A stretch of DNA of 64,000 bases, from positions 13,414,501-13,478,500 of the forward strand of contig CM076944.1 in the NCBI GenBank assembly GCA_039566865.1. The letters are read 5' to 3'. The position numbers were made by a program, and so were the translations under genes. Origin of the DNA: Aurelia coerulea. Lineage: Eukaryota > Cnidaria > Scyphozoa > Semaeostomeae > Ulmaridae. Under the pieces are notes generated by a model, which was not told the origin of the DNA, made no database searches, and saw only the letters and a program-made list of their open reading frames with translations. Shown here one piece after another: positions 35,014-47,218 of the stretch (its first letter is position 1; each line of letters begins with the position of its first letter).

Positions 35014-35986
35014 TTGCTCTTCAGATGTGCAAATAAAGTTTGCTGCCATCCCCGCAATAATCCGTTGAAAAATGATGGAGCTATAACGTTCAGAAGACAG
35101 AATTTGCCTGATGACTGAAACCAGCACTCGGCAATTTTGTCTACTATTTTGCAGCGATAAATAGCTTCACGTGAGGTAAGGTAAGAAATAGGTTTTGTGA
35201 GGTAAGAAATAGTTGAGCTCTCTGGTGATTATCGGCATTTTCACGATAGCTATGACATTAAGAAGGCTGCTGTTTCATTTCATCCATGAAGCTATCTATC
35301 GCTGCAACATGGTAAGACAAAATGGCCGACCGCTGGTTTCAGTGGTTTCCGTCATCAGGCAAATTTGGTTTCATGAAGGTCATAACTCCGTCAGTTTTCA
35401 ACGGATTTTTACAGGGTTGGTTGCAAACTTTAATTGGATATCTGAACCCAGGGGATACTCAGGTACATTTAGGATAGGGGTGCTCAGGCTCAGGTACAAC
35501 GCATCAACCCAAACAAGTAATTTCTAGCATGAAAATAGACCCAAAAAAAATGATTTTTCGACCTTACATATCCAAAAGTAATGAAGTTAGTATCTTAAAT
35601 ATGCAGAAAAGTGCCCTAACTAATTAGATTTCTCATCCGGTATTTGAATGTTTAAGTTTTTTCTATTTTAGTGATGTTAATTGATTGTAATTTTGTTTGC
35701 AATTGATATTTTTCCCAATTCTTTTTTACCTTTTCTCATATTTGAGATCCAAAAAAGTAAGCCAGAATTTCAGAAACCTGAAAAAATAACTGTACAAATG
35801 ATTAACCCAAGAGAAATAATCCTTGCCCAAATTTAGACCCAAAAAAGGAACCTGAGCACCCCTTTCCTGAAGAATATACCGGAGTACCCCTTCCCCCGGG
35901 GGAATCTGAATAGCAACATCATGCACAAGTTTATTGTTTTGTCGCAATCTTAAGGCAAACGTGGCACAATTTTTTGGGACACCCTG
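34872..35986. mobile_element. GGGTGTCCC-type element, 1.1 kb
   Basis: The left tip is cagggtgtcccaaaaaatcg and the right tip (inverted) is cagggtgtcccaaaaaattg. No intact protein is encoded. A second MITE is inserted at 35447-35902. Confidence 0.6.
35447..35902. mobile_element. MITE nested in the 1.1-kb element
   Basis: Its inverted ends share aggggtgctcagg and ccgg/ccagg..tactc blocks. The flanks tatctgaa and aatctgaa match at 7 of 8 bases, giving a likely 8-bp target duplication. Confidence 0.55.
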
Positions 35987-36734
35987 TCTATAGTTAGTTT
36001 AACTTGTACATGATCAAATCCCATAGAAATTACATTTAATTTTAACAAATATTTGGGCTCTTTGCAAAAATTGTTTGCCCGAAAGTATCTTTGTCCAAAA
36101 TTCTCGTAAAAGCGTCCGAAAGTTTTTTCCGAAGTTTTTTATCCGAAACTTTTCCGTCGGAAAGTTTTCGATTTTAATGTATGCCGGTTGCAAAGAATCC
36201 TTTAATAATCCGTGTTAACTAGGATCGAGAATGGAAATATACACACGAAGCCTTGTTCCCACGTCTTTTTTCACAAAAACGTAAATATTGTGGCTATTTT
36301 TTGTCCGTCAGTTATCAGCTATACACCGCAGTGCTGTCCTCCATTGATGTCCACACAATGCCAATAGTTAAATTAAGCACTATCTGAATTGTGGCTATGA
36401 ATATTTCATGTATGTTTTCTTAAATTATCGATGCGGTTTATTAACTAATTCCCTGCTCGTTATATTGGTCTGATCTCGCTTGGAGCTCCCAAATAAATCC
36501 AACTTCCAAATAAATCATGCAGCTCTGATGAGAAGATTCAATTTTCAGTGATGTATTAGTTGCCGTGCTGGCCCTTGCATTAGATTGCATTTATCATACT
36601 TGGACCAAAGAGCTCATACAAGTGCGCATTTACAAGATATTAATCAGGCATGTAAGTATTTGAATTAGCAAGGCAAGCATGACAAGCCAACTTCTTTGTT
36701 GTAAGACTTCTGTCCTAAAATCTTTTGAGTTGTA

Positions 36735-37150
36735 TCAGGTGAGTCCGAAAAACGTGGGCGCGCTTGACAAAGTAAACAATATTTTTATTTACTGTTCGCC
36801 TCCCTAGGGAATATACATTTAATTGTAATGGCTAGGAAGCAAAAGTTTTTGTATGAAAACGATACTTTTTCTCCAAAATACGCGTATCACAAAATCACAA
36901 ATAAACATGGAAAGATATGACCGATTGCTAAATTAAAGCTATATAAAATAAAGCTAAATTTCTATAACTAGCCCGTTTAACCTTTCATCTTCAAAACAGA
37001 ATTGTCGTCTATTTCTACTCAATCAAAATTTGGCCTATTGAACTCCCCTCTGTAGAAGCAGGGAAATGGAGAAACTTCTCGAAATTTAAGCTCAGTAAGA
37101 TAAAGAAAATGTTGATATTTTTGAGACAATGTATTTTTGGGGTCACCCAG
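36735..37150. mobile_element. Possible GGGTGACC-type element, degraded
   Basis: A left end caggtgagtccgaaaaacg and an inverted right end actgggtgaccccaaaaata face each other about 410 bp apart, with TA after the right end. The match is imperfect, so this may be an old copy. Confidence 0.4.
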
Positions 37151-37356
37151 TATGTTTCATTACGAGGCATTTTAAAAATCTTTTAAACCTTGATTTGAAC
37201 TGAACTGATCATTAAGAAGCATTCTCAATCAAAAGAGGGAGTGTCAAATGTGTTATCTTTCAGGTTTATTCTCAGGGTATTGGTTGGAGTTAGCAGGCAG
37301 AGGCAGTGGGATATATCAGACAGCGTTAACTTCCAACATCCAGCAGCACCCCTTAA

Positions 37357-38229
37357 CCCTATTAATACCGGGCTTTGTCGACCATCGTAGTACCGGGGGG
37401 GCATAAAGTGCCCCCCCCCTCCGTAACTTCCCCAATATTGCAGATATGAGAATGAAACTTAGTACAATAGTGTATAGGAACAAAATATACGCAATAGGCT
37501 ACTTTTTAATTCTTCATTACACCCATGACGTCACTATGATGTCATAATTGAAGAAAATTGTACTTTTTGCTTACTATTAGCAATATTGGCAATATTTAAG
37601 TTCTTAGTTGATAATTTCTTCCATACTGCTACTAGAATGTATCCCAAAGCATCACTGAATAAAAATTGGCAATGTAATGTCAATTCAAGCTCATTATTTA
37701 TATCATATATTCATCATTTATTTGCATCAGTTTGTCATTGTTTCATTTAAACCCCTAATTACTGATTAAAATACTCTAAAATGCCTTAAAATTGTTCATA
37801 ACAATCAATAGAACCAATTTTGACCATTTAAGGTTATCTAATACATTTGCTATTATTTATATGACGTCATAAACTTTGATGACGTCATGAACGTTAAATT
37901 TGCTGACGTCATCAAAAATGGATAAAACTATATACCATCTAAAAGCTCTCATCGAGAGCTATCGAATGGTGGTATTCTTGATGCTCTACGATCATCCTGT
38001 TTAAAACTGGACTCGCTTCTTTAATTGTCTGGCTGACCACGTGTTGAAAAGAGGTTGGTCACGTGATCAGTATCTACCATTTTGAAAAAAAATTACAAAT
38101 TTTAATTAGTCCATGAAATTTTAGGAAAAGTCGCAAAGTTTCAGCTCTTTATCTTTTGAACTGACGACACTACATCAAATAAACTTTGCCGCGGGCACTT
38201 TGTGCCCCCCCCCCCCGGTAGTAATAGGG
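37357..38229. mobile_element. piggyBac-like MITE with TTAA target duplication
   Basis: TTAA lies at 37353-37356 and 38230-38233. The tips are CCCTATTAATACCGGG and, inverted, CCCTATTACTACCGGG. A CCCT start with TTAA flanks is the piggyBac signature. The 873-bp interior has no open frame of note. Confidence 0.8.
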
Positions 38230-38239
38230 TTAAGCCTCT

Positions 38240-38936
38240 TGAAACCAAGCGCAAACTTAAATACAGCTCCAATAACCATTACTGTTCAATTCGGCATCAT
38301 AATAATTTCGTTCATGTTATGCTTTGTTAATATTGTGCCGTGATAAAGAGAGGATGGATGGAAATTGACCCTGGCTGAAGCCAAAGCCACTTCGTTGACC
38401 ATATTTTACCCGGCGGGGTGCACTTCTATACAAGAGGTGATACACAAGCTTGTCTGAACCTTTCCAAAATAATCCCTTTCACTGAGTAAAGTCTCAGCAA
38501 TTAGACCCTTATTCACTGACATTTTATCGCAATGCTTTAGACATATAAACCCCTATTTTTGGGAATCACTGACATGCCCTCCAGACGTTTTCCTTTATAT
38601 ATCACTAAATTCAGCCCTGAAATACTGATAATGTTACCAACTACTCAAAATGAAGCAGATCATTTGTACATTTGTTCTAAATTAAACAAATGGTATCTCC
38701 ACTATACATCTATATACTAAAGCAAAAATATCGTTTGAGCCATATGATATGGTTCCAGTTATTAACTCTACAAACTTATGCAAAACTCTGGTTTTGCCCA
38801 ATCAATACTTTATATTTTAAAAGAAGGAGAACGCGAATGAAATGATCATGGTGTGGAATGGGAGCAATGACCATGGAAACTTCTATGAAAATTACCTTTC
38901 TTTCAGCAAAATTTGCAAAATGTCACTGGATGAATA
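38240..38936. other. No recognised feature
   Basis: AT-rich sequence with no exon or repeat I can support. A single ccgggtgagtca tip near 38943 resembles the GGGTGACC end family but has no partner. Confidence 0.35.
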
Positions 38937-39017
38937 TGCCGGGTGAGTCAATAAAAAGTATCCCCGTTTGCAATGCCACCGTTCCCTAGATATCAAAAGT
39001 TCAACTAAATTATAACC

Positions 39018-39691
39018 ATAGCCTTAAATAACGGACTCATCATATTAAACCCATAAACGCAACAAAAACACCGAAATCAGTAGAAAGAAGACTGTTAACT
39101 CCTGTAAAGAAACAATAACCAAAATAGACCTGTAACAAGAGAAAAACTGTTAAATCCTGTAAGACAAAACCGAATGAATCTTTAAACCTGAAAGAAAAGA
39201 AATAAGTTAGTAACTCACCAGTAACTGCTGAAAAGATCAATGTGAAATCACCAAAAACTAGTTTCGTTTCACTTTGTGCCAAAGGCTTTGATCTTTGGCG
39301 GTTGTCTATTGAGTTTAGCCAACAAGTGGCTTAGGTGCTATTGGCGTGTGATTTTCGGTTTTGTTTTGTTCATCTGCTATAAAAGTGGCCTGTTTTATTG
39401 GTAATTTGTTCTTCGCACGAACCAAACTGATGATAGTGCGACGAAACTAGTTTTTGGTGATTTCACGTTGATCTTTCCAGCAATTACTGGTGAGTTACTA
39501 ACTTATTTCTTTCCTTTCAGGTTTTAAGATTAATTCGGTTTTGTCTTACAGGATTTAACAGTTTTTCTCTTGTTACGGGTATATTTTGGTTATTGTTTCT
39601 TTTACAGGAGTCAACAGTCTTCTTTCTACTGACTTCGGTGTTTTTGTTGCGTTTATGGGTTTAATATGATGAGTCTGTTATTTAAGGCTAT
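39018..39691. repeat. Large palindrome with 250-bp arms and a TATA box in the spacer
   Basis: The arms are 39018-39267 and 39441-39691, inverted and roughly 90-95% identical by eye, with a 173-bp spacer. The spacer has ctataaaagt at about 39377, correctly placed for a start site just before the right arm. The right arm contains ctggtgagttactaactt followed by a pyrimidine tract and ttcag, and a second cttacag. It may be the duplicated 5' region of a transposon. Confidence 0.7.
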
Positions 39692-40000
39692 TTTTAAATT
39701 TTGTACCACGAATCATTTGTTTACATAAAATATATCCAAAAACAATGTAGAGTAAAACTGTTTTTCACCACAGAATCACGATTATTTTCCAAAAGAATGC
39801 AAACTAGGTATCATTCGAAAAAGTTTAGCGAGCGGAATTTGATTCTTGCAAGCGTTGTAAAATTTTGGTTGCTTTAAGGGGGTTCAGTACCTTGGGAATT
39901 TCAGGAATTTCTTTGCTTCACGAATGTTTCCAACCTACTATCCACCATTCAAAAGGACAGGTCTTCGCAAACAGTAATATGAAGTAAGATCTTGCATAGA

Positions 40001-40165
40001 TGGTGAAGGTGAAGAGGAAGTTGCGTTTTTTTAGCGCCAAGCGGGAAGACCTAATCGAGTCCGCGACCCCTTGTCATGACGCTCAAATGGTGGGGCCCTA
40101 CTGGGTATCGAACCCTGTCCGCCAAACTGTTCTTGCTGCAAAGTCAAAGGATTGCACCACCATCA
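40001..40165 (-). mobile_element. tRNA-derived SINE, minus orientation
   Basis: Read on the minus strand it has a head with tggtgcaatcctttgac, a B box ggttcgatacc, the middle block acaaggggtcgcgg, and a tail ttggcgctaaaaa...ttcaccttcacc. It matches the family at 8795-8955 and abuts the 5' break of the adjoining LINE. Confidence 0.65.
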
Positions 40166-42250
40166 GTTTTAAAATTAGCCTTGATGAAGGTGGTAAAGCA
40201 GGGGCTGTATTGATGGATCTGTCCAAGGCATTTGATTGCATCAGACATGATCTTTTGATTGCAAATTGTACGCCTACGGTTTCTCTCGCGAAGCATTAGC
40301 ACCAATTAATGATTACTTCACAAATAGACAACAAAGATTCAAAGTAAATGTGTCATTTAGTTCTTGGAAAAGCGTCACACGCGGTGTTCTTCAGGGGTCA
40401 GTCTTAGGGCCTCTGTTGTTCAACATATACATTAATGATCTTCTACTTTTCATTCAAAACTCGGATATATGTAATTATGCAGATGATACTACAATCTATG
40501 CCTGCGATAAGAACCTGGGCAATATAGCTCATTGACTTGAAAATGACTGTATGTAGCTTTAGAATGGTTTGCCGACAAGTTTATGAAATTAAATTCAGAT
40601 AAATACCATCTTTTGGTTCTTGGGCAGAGGTGTGATGATCCTGTTACTGTTAGGATTGGAAATGCTGATGTTGTAAATAGCTCCGAAGAGAAGCTACTCG
40701 GAGTTCAAATTGATAGCAAACTTTCCTTCGATAATCATGTTTCCAAATTGTGTCAAAAGGCTAGCAATAAACTTTATGCACTTGCTCACATATCCCCTTA
40801 CATGGATCATTGCAAACTAAAAACACTCATGAGGGCATTTATTACCAGTCAATTTCAATACTGTCCTTTAATCTGGATGTTTCACAACAGGCAGCTCAAC
40901 AACAAAATTAACAAAATACAGGAAAGGGCTTTGAGAATTACTTATAAGGATGCCGATTCTACTTATAGTGAGCTATTAGTTTACAGTAGTTTAGTTAGTA
41001 AAATCCACCAACGAATCATGGATTGCGAGCAACAAAGTACATTGACAGAACTGCATAAACAACCTAAGATGCGCACTTATCGCCAATTTAAAAACTACTT
41101 TATCATGGAACCGTACTTATCTGAAGTACAATCATTGCCTTCGCGAGTGATGATAAGTAAATTTCGACTTTCTGATCATCGCTTGCAGATAGAAAGTGGA
41201 AGATATCATAGGCCCAGAAAAAAACCTGAAGACAGAAAGTGCAAAACATGTGGTATTCTTGAAGACAAAAAACACTGTCTTTTAAGTTGTCGCATTAACG
41301 AAAAAACGAGGGAAACAACGTTCAATACCATTTCAAAGTTTAAACCTACTTTCAGTCACATGGATGCTTCGTCAAAATTCTTATATTTAATGATAGCACG
41401 TGATCCAAACCTATCTGATGTTATATATGAATATATCAATACATGTTTAACATCATCCTATGAACAGAATGATAGTGCTAGCGATCCATGATTTCTCAAC
41501 ATATTAAATCTCTTTAGTTCTATTTTAGTTATCTTTAGTTCGCAACGTTATGTTCGTGTTACAGTCTTAAAGTAGCTGGTAAAATATACTATTTCTTCAA
41601 ATGTATTAGGCTATTTTGAGTTAATGAAAATCTGAATCTGAAAAATATTAGAGAAGGACTGTGCCATTACGATTCATACAAAGAACTTGCAGTTACCTAT
41701 GACTGAGATGTACAAAACAAAAAATGACCTGTACCCTTCATTCATGCAGGAAATCTTCTGCGAAAATGAAAGTCATTACAATTTGCGTAACACTAACGAA
41801 TTCTTCCAACCTAGGATGAGATCTGTCAACAACGGGACAGAAAACGTCCGATTCAAAGGTCCGCAGCTGTGGCAAAAGTTACCACCAACTGTACGAAATT
41901 CAGAATCCCTTTGTCAGTTTAATGCAAAAGAAAATTGGAACGGAGAAAACTGTCCATGTAAAATATGCTGCGTTTTTATTCGGAACTTGGGCTTTTTATG
42001 GATATTTGGATATCTACTTTTATACGCTTTTCTGCCTTTATACTGTATACTTTTGATGAATTGTACATATTTCATCGTAATGTGTCTGTATACAGTTTAA
42101 TGTTTCATGGTTTTATATATTGGCCATGGGGTAGTCATTGTATTTCGCTCCCCATGGTATTGTACCTGTAGTGTTGTATAGTAATTTAGATAGGTATAGT
42201 AGAATGTAAGATTATTGTAAAAATTTATATTTGAATAATAAAATAACAAA
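40165..42250 (+). pseudogene. Non-LTR retrotransposon reverse transcriptase, broken, with nested insertion
   Basis: Reverse transcriptase blocks are recognisable: [23 protein letters not shown] and Y-A-D-D-T-T. The frame breaks near 40262 (one base lost) and again near 40535. The C-terminal part resumes at 41652 with L-Q-L-P-M-T-E-M-Y and ends with a C-x-C-K-I-C tail. The 3' end is an AATAA-rich tail near 42245. The family is CR1/Jockey-like. It is dead. Confidence 0.8.
40980..41651 (+). mobile_element. 5'-truncated LINE 3' fragment inserted in another LINE
   Basis: The host LINE frame (S-E-L-L...E-K-D-C-A) is interrupted by 672 bp. The string tattag occurs at 40974-40979 and again at 41646-41651, a likely target duplication. 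The insert encodes a different C-terminal domain (S-K-F-R-L-S-D-H, then C-K-T-C and C-L-L-S-C) and ends in an atctgaatctgaaaaa tail. Confidence 0.7.
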
Positions 42251-42864
42251 CAAAAAATATTGTATACCCTTTTTTGTGATGTGATATTTGTATTTTAAAA
42301 TTTTAACTAACTTTGGAATTAATTAGCTGATTACTTTTAGCGATCTTGTTTATGTAATCCAACGATAAAGAAATTGATAATAATAATAGCCACTGCGCCA
42401 CAAAACCTTAATAGAAGTATAAAAGAAGCATAATTTAGTTAAGCTAGTAGAGACTGCATTTTCAAAGGGATAATACATGCCAAAGCGCATAATGAGTCAA
42501 GGCTGTAAGGAAGAAGTACTTGGAATATTTTATCGTGATTCTACGCAATTTTTAGAAGGTTTTATTGAATGATTTTCTTGAAGATCCTCTGCAATTTCCA
42601 AACGGAGTTGCCGATTTCAGTCAGGTAGATTTTTAGAATGGATTTGAACATGTCCACCATTAAGTGATATATTTGCTAATATTATCGTCTAATATCAATC
42701 ATGTTATCCAGGGAGCAATGTCCGTTCAAACAGGGATTGTTTTATTCACTGATCCGGTCGAAAGCTAAAACTGTCTGATTTATGCATTATCTATTTTTCT
42801 TCTTTTTTTAATAGTATATTTTGAGTGGGCAGGAAGTATTTTTAGCTACTTAAAGCAAATTTAA
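42251..42864. other. No recognised feature
   Basis: AT-rich spacer. I see no exon or inverted repeat that can be supported. Confidence 0.35.
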
Positions 42865-42867
42865 GAA

Positions 42868-43055
42868 CATTGTGCATGCCGCATCCAGGCATGGGGGCCC
42901 TAGTATAACGTCCCTTCCGAGAGATGGCGAGGTGAGTTGCGAGGTCAAGCCTCCGAGGTCACCCATCCGGAGTTTGACCTCACTCGACAGAGCTGAACTT
43001 CAATCACCTGACGGAAACTGTATAAGCCGCTCGGCCACGCATCCCGTATATATGC
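42868..43055 (-). mobile_element. SINE with tRNA-like head, minus orientation
   Basis: Read on the minus strand it opens with gggatgcgtggccgagcggc, whose tggccgagcgg is a good A box of tRNA-Leu/Ser type. A diverged B box (ggtgattgaagttc) and a GC-richer body follow. It is clearly richer in GC than its surroundings. Confidence 0.65.
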
Positions 43056-43097
43056 CATTGCCTGATAAATCCCACCAGCATCCTTCATCTTTCAACA

Positions 43098-44536
43098 GCA
43101 TAGGAATCTTTCGTCGTACATAGCCGATTGCTCGTGGCCTATGGTCGAAACCGCCAAAGCCTCATTTTCACGGACCGATCAGACGGCTAAAAAGCGAAGG
43201 AGACAAAAGAAACGGTCAACGATCTAATTGAAACAGAAACCTTGAAAATGGTCTATAGGTCTATCAACCATGAAGCGCCTGATTATCTTACAGGACTGTT
43301 TCAAAGGTTATCAGAAACCAGTACTAGACAGCTTCGTAATACCTGCACAGACCTTTATGTACCATTGCTAAAAACCGCGTGGGGCCAAAAATGCTTCTCA
43401 TATAGAGGGGCCAAACTTTGGAACAAATTAAAAAGAGAAAATAAGATTGCCAGTACTTTCTCACAATTCAAATTGTCATTGAAAAATGCCAGATCCTGTA
43501 CATAATCACACTTTTCCTTTTGACTTTTGATACCTATATATTAGTTTTTATCTTGATATTGTAAGTTGCTTTTTTTCTTTCTTTTAACAGGGCAGTTTGT
43601 AAATCAATTTTTGTATTATACGTTGAATACTTACCCTGTATAAATATTATAAAATGAAATGAAATGAAATGAAACCCGTGAAGATTTTCCTAAATTTTAC
43701 CTACCTTCATAAAACGCAACCAGGACAAAAAACTGCTTGAGATTTCCCGAATTTTTTAAAGCAATCTACTCTCCAGATGTTTGGGAGTACAAGTTTGGAT
43801 GTCGGTTAAATATCTTCAGGATTGGCGGAGTTATTGCCTCTCCAATCGACAAAATCGGCGAAGGCTTATCGAGACCTGTTTACGCCACTTCAAGTCAGGT
43901 GATAAAGCCTCTTGATAAAAGCTCTTTTGAATTTTATAAGTTATTTCGCAACGAGCAAACTTTTGCCATGAATATAAAAAGTAGTACAATACAGAAACTT
44001 CCCTAGAGTATTGCCACATGACTTGAAATGCGCGAACAAGCCTTTGTAGACTTTTTCAATTCACATAGAAACCGTAGAGGCATTGAATCTTCAATAAAAG
44101 AAAATTTAGCGAAAGACAATAGCAAGAACAATTGAAAACGCAGATTGTGGCGTTTTCTGGTCGTTCTTACAACAATCACTATTGTTATTACTATTGTCTT
44201 CCGGCCAGAATTTCTATTGTTCAAGGCTCAGTGCCTTATCGGTTTGTTTGTGGCCATAACTCCACCAATCCTGGAGATATTTTAACCGGCATCCAAATTT
44301 TCACTCCCAAACATCTGGAGAGTAGATTGCTTTAAAAAAATTCGGGAAATCTCAAGCAGTTTTTTGTCCTGGTTGCGTTTCATGAAGGTAGGTAAAATTT
44401 AGGAAAATCTGCATGGGTTTCTTTTGTCTCCCTCGCTTTTTAGCCGTCTGATTGGTCCGTGAAAATGAGGCTTTGGCGGTTTCGACCATGGGCCACGAGC
44501 AATCGGCTATGTACGACGAATGATTCCTATGCTTCT
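43098..44536. mobile_element. Foldback element split by a LINE insertion
   Basis: The left arm (43098-43213 plus 43676-43840) and right arm (about 44255-44536) are inverted copies, e.g. gtcgtacatagccgattgct on the left and its mirror near 44505. The right arm is uninterrupted and shows exactly where the LINE entered the left arm. Confidence 0.75.
43214..43675 (+). mobile_element. 5'-truncated LINE 3' end
   Basis: It encodes a reverse transcriptase C terminus (S-Y-R-G-A-K-L-W-N-K-L) and a 3' UTR ending in a (TGAAA)n-type tail. gaaac flanks both sides (43209-43213 and 43671-43675). Its 3' UTR resembles that of the LINE ending near 62820 (cagtttgtaaatc / caatttgtaaaac). Confidence 0.75.
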
Positions 44537-44639
44537 TTCAACTGTTATCAAATGTTTAAAAACTGTAAACTCTGTTTGGTGAACTCTGTTAACTCTCTTA
44601 TTCAGGTTATCAACATTAGGGCGTCCAAACAACTAGGAA

Positions 44640-44887
44640 AGACTTTGTAACACAATTGCATCAGTTGCTTTTAATTGACGCTGGAATTCAGAGCGATTAG
44701 TGATTGCAGACAAAGGACATTTTCTCTACCGGTAATTCAGAACAAACGAAGTGAAAAATGTTGAACTGAAACCAGTCAGACAAACAATCTTTTTGATAAA
44801 TCGATAAATCTAAAGATATGCAAGGCGGATTTTTTTATCTCTTCATTAGCGGAGCAGAAGGCATTGCAGTTCTTAAATGAAACTCAG
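44640..44887. repeat. Half copy of foldback family A
   Basis: It contains gcatcagttgcttttaattg, gacaaaggacattttctc and a gcggatttttttat block that match one arm of the family A foldback. The other arm is absent or replaced by the next copy. Confidence 0.55.
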
Positions 44888-45503
44888 CTCCGGAGAACAA
44901 GGGCAGATTTTGTAATACAATAGCATGAGTTGCTTTTGTTGACACCTTAATTCAAAGCGATTAGCGATCACAGACAAAGGAAATTCTATCAACCAGTAAT
45001 TCAAAATAAACGAAGCCGCAAAATTTTCTCTGAAACCCAGGTAGCTAGCTCTCTCGCTGTGCGTTCCAGAAATTATCTTAAAGGGCAAACATGAGCATAG
45101 ATCGAAAGAAGAAGGATATATCTGCACATCTACCGCGGGCATTTTATTTCTTTGGTCCAGAAGCTGAGCAGTAAATGTTTTGATAACAGCCAGAAAAATA
45201 AGAGAATTGAATCGCCTCCTAAAGGGCTTTTGAACCAAACAAATACAATGCCCACGGCAGATGTGTAGATGCATCCTGCTTCTTTCGATCTACGCTCATG
45301 TTTGCCCTTAAAAACAGTTTCTGGAATGCACAGCGAGCGAGCTAGCTACCTGGGTTTCAGAGAAACTTTTTCGGCTTTGTTTGTTTTGAAATTGTGGTTG
45401 AGAGAATTTCCTTTGTCTGCAATCGCTAATCGCTTTGAATTGAGGTGTCCACAAAAGCAACTCATGCTATTGTATTACAAAATCTGCCCTTGTTGCTCCG
45501 GAG
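44888..45503. mobile_element. Long foldback element, family A, second copy
   Basis: The tips gctccggagaacaagggcag and ctgcccttgttgctccggag are inverted. The interior shares the acatgagca..gatcga blocks with 17978-18556. The arms are about 300 bp each. Confidence 0.75.
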
Positions 45504-46320
45504 TCAAATAAAAAATCCGCCAGGCAGATCTTTAGATGTATCCTTTCTCTTTCGCTATAAACTCGTAATTTCTCTTGAAAACCACCTCTTGCGTGCACAA
45601 AGCGACAGTTTGCCCTACCCGTTTCTGCGACGATGTTTGATTTGCGTTACCGGTTGAAAGAATTCCTTTGTCTGCAGTTGCAAATCCCTTGAATTGTGAT
45701 ATCAATCAAAAGCAGCTGATGTTATTGTCTTACGAAATCTGTCCTTGTTCACCGGAATTCAACGCGTTTAGTAATTACGGAAAAGGGTAATTCTCTCAAG
45801 CAATAATTCAAAACAAACAAAGCCGCAAAAGCTATCCTGAAGCCAGTAGGGACAACTGTCGCCTTGCGCATGCTAGATATGGTCTTTAAGAGAAGTAATG
45901 AGTTTGTGACGAAAGAAGAAAGGCAAATCTGAAGGTCTGCCACGCGGATTTTGTTCCTTTGGTTAAGAAGCCAAGCAGAAAGCATTGTCATATTTACATG
46001 TATATATGGTTTAAATAAAGAAATTGCTACTCAGCTTCTGAATCCAATAACCAAGCTGCGCATGCCAGACTTTTAGTTCCGTCTTTCTCCTTTCGATATT
46101 TACACTTGACTGCTTTAATGGGCCTTAATGAGAACCATCTTCCAGGTGCAAAAGGTGACAGTCTGACCGACAAGATTCAGGACGACTTTTGCGTATTTGT
46201 TTGTTTGCTTGAGTTATTGGTTGAGAGAATTTTTTTGTCTGCTATCACCAATCGATTTAAATTGCAGTGTCAGCCACAAGCAACTGATGCTATAGTGTTA
46301 CAAAATCTGTTCTTGTTAAC
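45504..46320. mobile_element. Diverged family A foldback copies in tandem
   Basis: A half copy (45504-45756) ends in gtccttgtt. It is followed by a fuller foldback (about 45756-46320) whose arms hold ttctctcaagcaataattca and its inverted partner ttattggttgagagaatttt. This copy is older than the other two. Confidence 0.6.
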
Positions 46321-46474
46321 CGCAATACAAAATTTTTTCATTGGCGAAGCGAAATTGATTTGCCTTCCCCACATGTTCTGTGGAGATAGTTGATTTCGTG
46401 ATTATTGTAAGTACAAGAATTTAAGAACCACAGCTAAAATTTTTTCCTTGCTTTTAATAATTTCATATTATCTA

Positions 46475-47218
46475 CCGGGTGACCCAGAAAAAAGTGACCC
46501 AACGCAATCTGTTATAGAGAAAAAAGTGAGCGGCAGATTAAAATATTTCGAACGTTGTTTTGTCGCTAAAAGACCAGCCTACATTATGAGTATTTTTTGC
46601 AATTTGTTTGGGCTATACATGTTAAAAGTTCAGTATGAGTACTGTTTTTCAAACTGACGTGCTAAAACAAATTAAAAGAAATAAGAAATAGAAAAATTAT
46701 GGCAATAAAACCTTTATTGGAATTTACAAAGTACTTTCGATAAACTGGCCTTCTTTAACATTGAATCAAGGCTATGGATGCTTGGAGAAATCCTGTTGAA
46801 CAAAATTTGGAACTGCCCCGTCTCTCATCGATTAAGTTTTTATTGCATGGTTTTGGATATTTGCATTCTTAAGTAAATTTTGGCAACGGTGACTGGAATT
46901 AAATTACTTTTAAAGTCCTATTTGGTTTGTTCTGATATCAACGAAATGTGAGACATTGGACAGCCTTCTATTACCGTGACTTTGGGACGTCTTTTTTAAA
47001 AACAAGTCAGTAAGGGCGTCTGGTTTCAGCTTTCGCACAAACGTGAACTTCAAAAGTTTGTAGCTTCGTGAATTCTTGGCGGATTCCCAAGATTCTGGCG
47101 TCAAAAATTAATCTAAAATCTTCGGAACAGAGTTATCTAGCTAGCGAGAAGCATGTACATTGTATCGTTATTTTCTAATATTTGATCACACATCGACCAA
47201 TTTTTCTGGGAAACCCTG
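46475..47218. mobile_element. Degraded GGGTGACC / GGGTGTCCC element remnants
   Basis: The left end ccgggtgacccagaaaaaag matches the MITE at 28688, while the right end (aatttttctgggaaaccctg) and the sequence before it match the right half of the element at 51811-52549. It is either a chimera or two abutting partial copies. Confidence 0.5.

Noticed and set aside
39441..39691. Spliced-leader RNA gene
   Set aside because: A donor and TATA box are present, but I see no Sm site or tandem gene arrangement, and the sequence is one arm of a palindrome.
40000..40165. N-terminal extension of the LINE protein
   Set aside because: That stretch is a minus-oriented tRNA-derived SINE with a B box, so the fused frame is accidental.
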